Below, in pieces: positions 5,846 through 7,434 of a stretch of 7,434 nt of DNA. The notes under the pieces were generated by a model, which was not told the DNA's origin, made no database searches, and worked only from the letters and a program-made list of their open reading frames with translations. Where the stretch lies: positions 1 to 7,434 of the forward strand of contig JAHJZL010000067.1 of assembly GCA_018826405.1 (NCBI GenBank). The letters run 5' to 3'. Position 1 is the stretch's first letter. Every line of letters starts with the position of its first letter. The stretch is from Patescibacteria group bacterium (GTDB lineage: Bacteria > Patescibacteriota > Minisyncoccia > Phycocordibacterales > Phycocordibacteraceae). A program made the position numbers and the translations under genes.

Positions 5846-7264
5846 ATGAGCGACTATCGTCCAACAATTGGTCTAGAGATCCACGCGGAGCTCGCTACCC
5901 GCACCAAGATGTTCTGTGACTGTATGAATGCGCCTGAGGGCGCTGCAGTTAATGCGAATACATGCCCTGTGTGTATGGCACACCCGGGGACCTTGCCGAC
6001 GATAAACAAGGAGGCTGTCCGCCATGTGCTTCGAGTCGGTACAGCGATTAAGGGAAAGCTAGCAGACTTTGCAGAGTTCGATCGCAAGTCTTACTTCTAT
6101 CCGGACATACCAAAGGGGTACCAGATCAGTCAGTACGAACATCCATTGATTGCTGGAGGAGAGCTCGCTGGAGTTTCTATAACAAGAATCCATTTGGAAG
6201 AAGACACGGCCAGATCTTCGCATGACGGAGGACAGGGAGTAAGTCTCGTTGATTTTAATAGAGCTGGAGTACCGCTCATGGAGCTGGTAACTGAACCAGT
6301 TATTCATGATGCTGAGACTGCAGGAAAATTTGCGCGTGAGCTACAACTTTTGTTGAGGACACTTGGAGCGTCACATGCAAATCTAGAAAAAGGAGAGATG
6401 CGTGTCGAGGCAAATATTTCAGTTTCCAAGGATGAGAATTTTGGTACTAAGGTTGAAGTGAAAAATTTGAATTCTTTCAGATCAGTTGAGCGAGCGATCG
6501 CGTATGAAATTTCTCGTCAGTCTAAAGTCCTCGAGGAGGGAGGAGTACTTACACAGGAGACAAGAGGATGGGACGAGGGGGGACAGAAGACTTTCTCTCA
6601 GAGAGCTAAGGAGGGGAGCGCAGACTACAGATATTTCCCTGAACCTGATCTGCCAAAGCTTTTGTTGTCAGAAGTTCCGGACCTTTCTCCAGAAGTAATT
6701 GCTTCTAGTATGCCTGAGTTGCCTTGGGAGCGGCGCGCACGGTATACGGCGCTCGGACTTAAAGATGCAGATGCAGCACAGCTTTCTGCATCAGTTGCTC
6801 GCGCAGTATTTTTCGACAAGGTCATAACAATTTCTAACTCGAGCGAGTCCCTACTCTTGCTTGCTGCGAACTATCTTATCTCTGATGTCGCTGGATGGTA
6901 CTCAAAGACGGGGAAGGAAGAGTTTCTCGGATTAGACGAGGAGGCCTTCGTTGAGCTAATGCAAATGATTGAACAGAAAGATCTTTCTTCCAGAGGCGCG
7001 AAAGATGTCTTGCTAGTCATGCTTGAGAAGGGAGGATCTCCCAGGGAGATAGCTGAACAGGAGAACTTGCTTCAGGTGAGCGATGAAGCTGCGCTTGGTG
7101 ATGCCGTGCGCACCGTGGTCAAAGAGAATTCAGCTGTAGTAGCTGAGTATAAGGCGGGCAAGGAAGCCTCGCTCCAGTACCTTGTAGGGCAGGGTATGAA
7201 GGCCACAAAGGGAGCTGGGAATCCCGCGCTCATCAAAGAGCTTCTCGTTAAGGAAATAGGATAG
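5846..7264 (+). CDS. gatB: Asp-tRNA(Asn)/Glu-tRNA(Gln) amidotransferase subunit B
   Basis: GatB is the tRNA-binding kinase-like subunit of GatCAB. It phosphorylates the mischarged Glu or Asp on tRNA before ammonia from GatA forms Gln-tRNA(Gln) or Asn-tRNA(Asn). Its 472 residues are the usual family length. Landmarks are IGLEIHAEL (8-16), zinc-site cysteines C24, C26, C40 and C43 in FCDC...TCPVC, RKSYFYPDIPKGYQISQ (80-96), DFNRAGVPLMELVTEP (136-151), KVEVKNLNSFRSVERAI (202-218) and DYRYFPEPDLP (260-270). A YqeY-like tRNA-binding tail follows, ending in GAGNPALIKELL. The ATG at 5846 gives the canonical N-terminus. It lies 37 bases after obg and is followed by a terminator; gatA and gatC are not in the window, so the complex is encoded at more than one place. 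Confidence 0.97.
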   Translation: MSDYRPTIGLEIHAELATRTKMFCDCMNAPEGAAVNANTCPVCMAHPGTLPTINKEAVRHVLRVGTAIKGKLADFAEFDRKSYFYPDIPKGYQISQYEHPLIAGGELAGVSITRIHLEEDTARSSHDGGQGVSLVDFNRAGVPLMELVTEPVIHDAETAGKFARELQLLLRTLGASHANLEKGEMRVEANISVSKDENFGTKVEVKNLNSFRSVERAIAYEISRQSKVLEEGGVLTQETRGWDEGGQKTFSQRAKEGSADYRYFPEPDLPKLLLSEVPDLSPEVIASSMPELPWERRARYTALGLKDADAAQLSASVARAVFFDKVITISNSSESLLLLAANYLISDVAGWYSKTGKEEFLGLDEEAFVELMQMIEQKDLSSRGAKDVLLVMLEKGGSPREIAEQENLLQVSDEAALGDAVRTVVKENSAVVAEYKAGKEASLQYLVGQGMKATKGAGNPALIKELLVKEIG

Positions 7265-7274
7265 GAAGCAGAGG

Positions 7275-7295
7275 CACTTCTATGAAGTGTTTTTT
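7275..7295 (+). terminator. Intrinsic terminator after gatB
   Basis: CACTTC (7275-7280) and GAAGTG (7284-7289) form a six-pair stem with a TAT loop, extendable by G-T pairs, and run into six T residues (7290-7295). It begins 11 bases after the gatB stop, so it likely ends the obg-gatB transcript and insulates the next gene. Confidence 0.75.
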
Positions 7296-7345
7296 GCTTT
7301 CTGACCATATGTTAATAAGACTGGTAAAACGAGGCGAGATGTATA

Positions 7346-7351
7346 TATAAT
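7346..7351 (+). promoter_or_regulatory. Consensus -10 box of the last gene
   Basis: TATAAT is a perfect -10 hexamer. It ends six bases before the ATG at 7358, so transcription would begin at or one or two bases beside the start codon, a leaderless arrangement. The bases expected for the -35 (about 7323-7328, GGTAAA) are a poor match. Confidence 0.6.
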
Positions 7352-7357
7352 ACAAGC

Positions 7358-7434
7358 ATGGAAGAGATAACTATTGAAGACAAGATTTACATCTCGTCGA
7401 AGCAGGCAGCAAAAATTACTGGTTATGCGAAGGA
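7358..7434 (+). CDS. N-terminus of a helix-turn-helix-like protein (cut by window end)
   Basis: Only 25 full codons are present, reading MEEITIEDKIYISSKQAAKI then TGYAK before the window ends. The string ISSKQAAKITGYAK resembles the first helices of a MerR/excisionase-type winged helix (a residue pattern of the form S..AA..TG.) found at the N-terminus of small proteins in Parcubacteria, as I recall them. The frame is open to the last base. It has a consensus -10 six bases before the ATG, no Shine-Dalgarno sequence, and a terminator upstream, so it is an independent transcription unit. Function beyond possible DNA binding cannot be stated from this fragment. Confidence 0.7.
   Translation, partial: MEEITIEDKIYISSKQAAKITGYAK

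Overview
The window looks like a piece of a Candidate Phyla Radiation (Patescibacteria, Parcubacteria-like) genome. The evidence is indirect but consistent. The Obg N-terminal domain has the VRWLHLKGK...GGPAGGDGG form that I associate with Parcubacteria. SecA has an extra acidic insert near its N-terminus, a very short helical wing and no zinc-binding tail. A lysine-rich histone H1-like protein is present, and the last gene starts like a small helix-turn-helix protein that I recall from the same group. Most starts have no convincing Shine-Dalgarno sequence. This assignment comes from memory of the families, not from a search.

Layout: (1) 1-423, + strand, the C-terminal part of MurB, which makes UDP-MurNAc for peptidoglycan. 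(2) 424-593, an AT-rich gap with one perfect consensus DnaA box (442-450) next to an AT-only palindrome. (3) 594-818, a 74-residue lysine/alanine-rich H1-like DNA-binding protein containing a perfect 57-base direct repeat, closed by a strong hairpin terminator (836-867). (4) 892-3423, secA, the Sec translocase motor ATPase. (5) 3410-4741, - strand, aspartate kinase with C-terminal ACT domains, converging on secA with a 14-base overlap of the 3' ends. (6) 4742-4827, a compact divergent promoter region in which the two proposed -35 hexamers abut. (7) 4828-5808, obg (ribosome-associated GTPase), and 5846-7264, gatB (amidotransferase subunit B), followed by a hairpin terminator (7275-7295). (8) 7358-7434, the first 25 codons of a helix-turn-helix-like protein with a perfect TATAAT box six bases before its ATG.

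The genes are mainly core functions: wall precursor synthesis, nucleoid packaging, protein export, aspartate-family metabolism, ribosome assembly and tRNA charging. They do not form one pathway. No mobile element, CRISPR array, tRNA or rRNA is visible, and I see no clearly new multi-gene system. The points most worth a second look are the internally duplicated H1-like gene, the remodelled SecA, the back-to-back lysC/obg promoters, and the repeated spacing of -10-like boxes 6-9 bases before start codons, which suggests leaderless or near-leaderless mRNAs.
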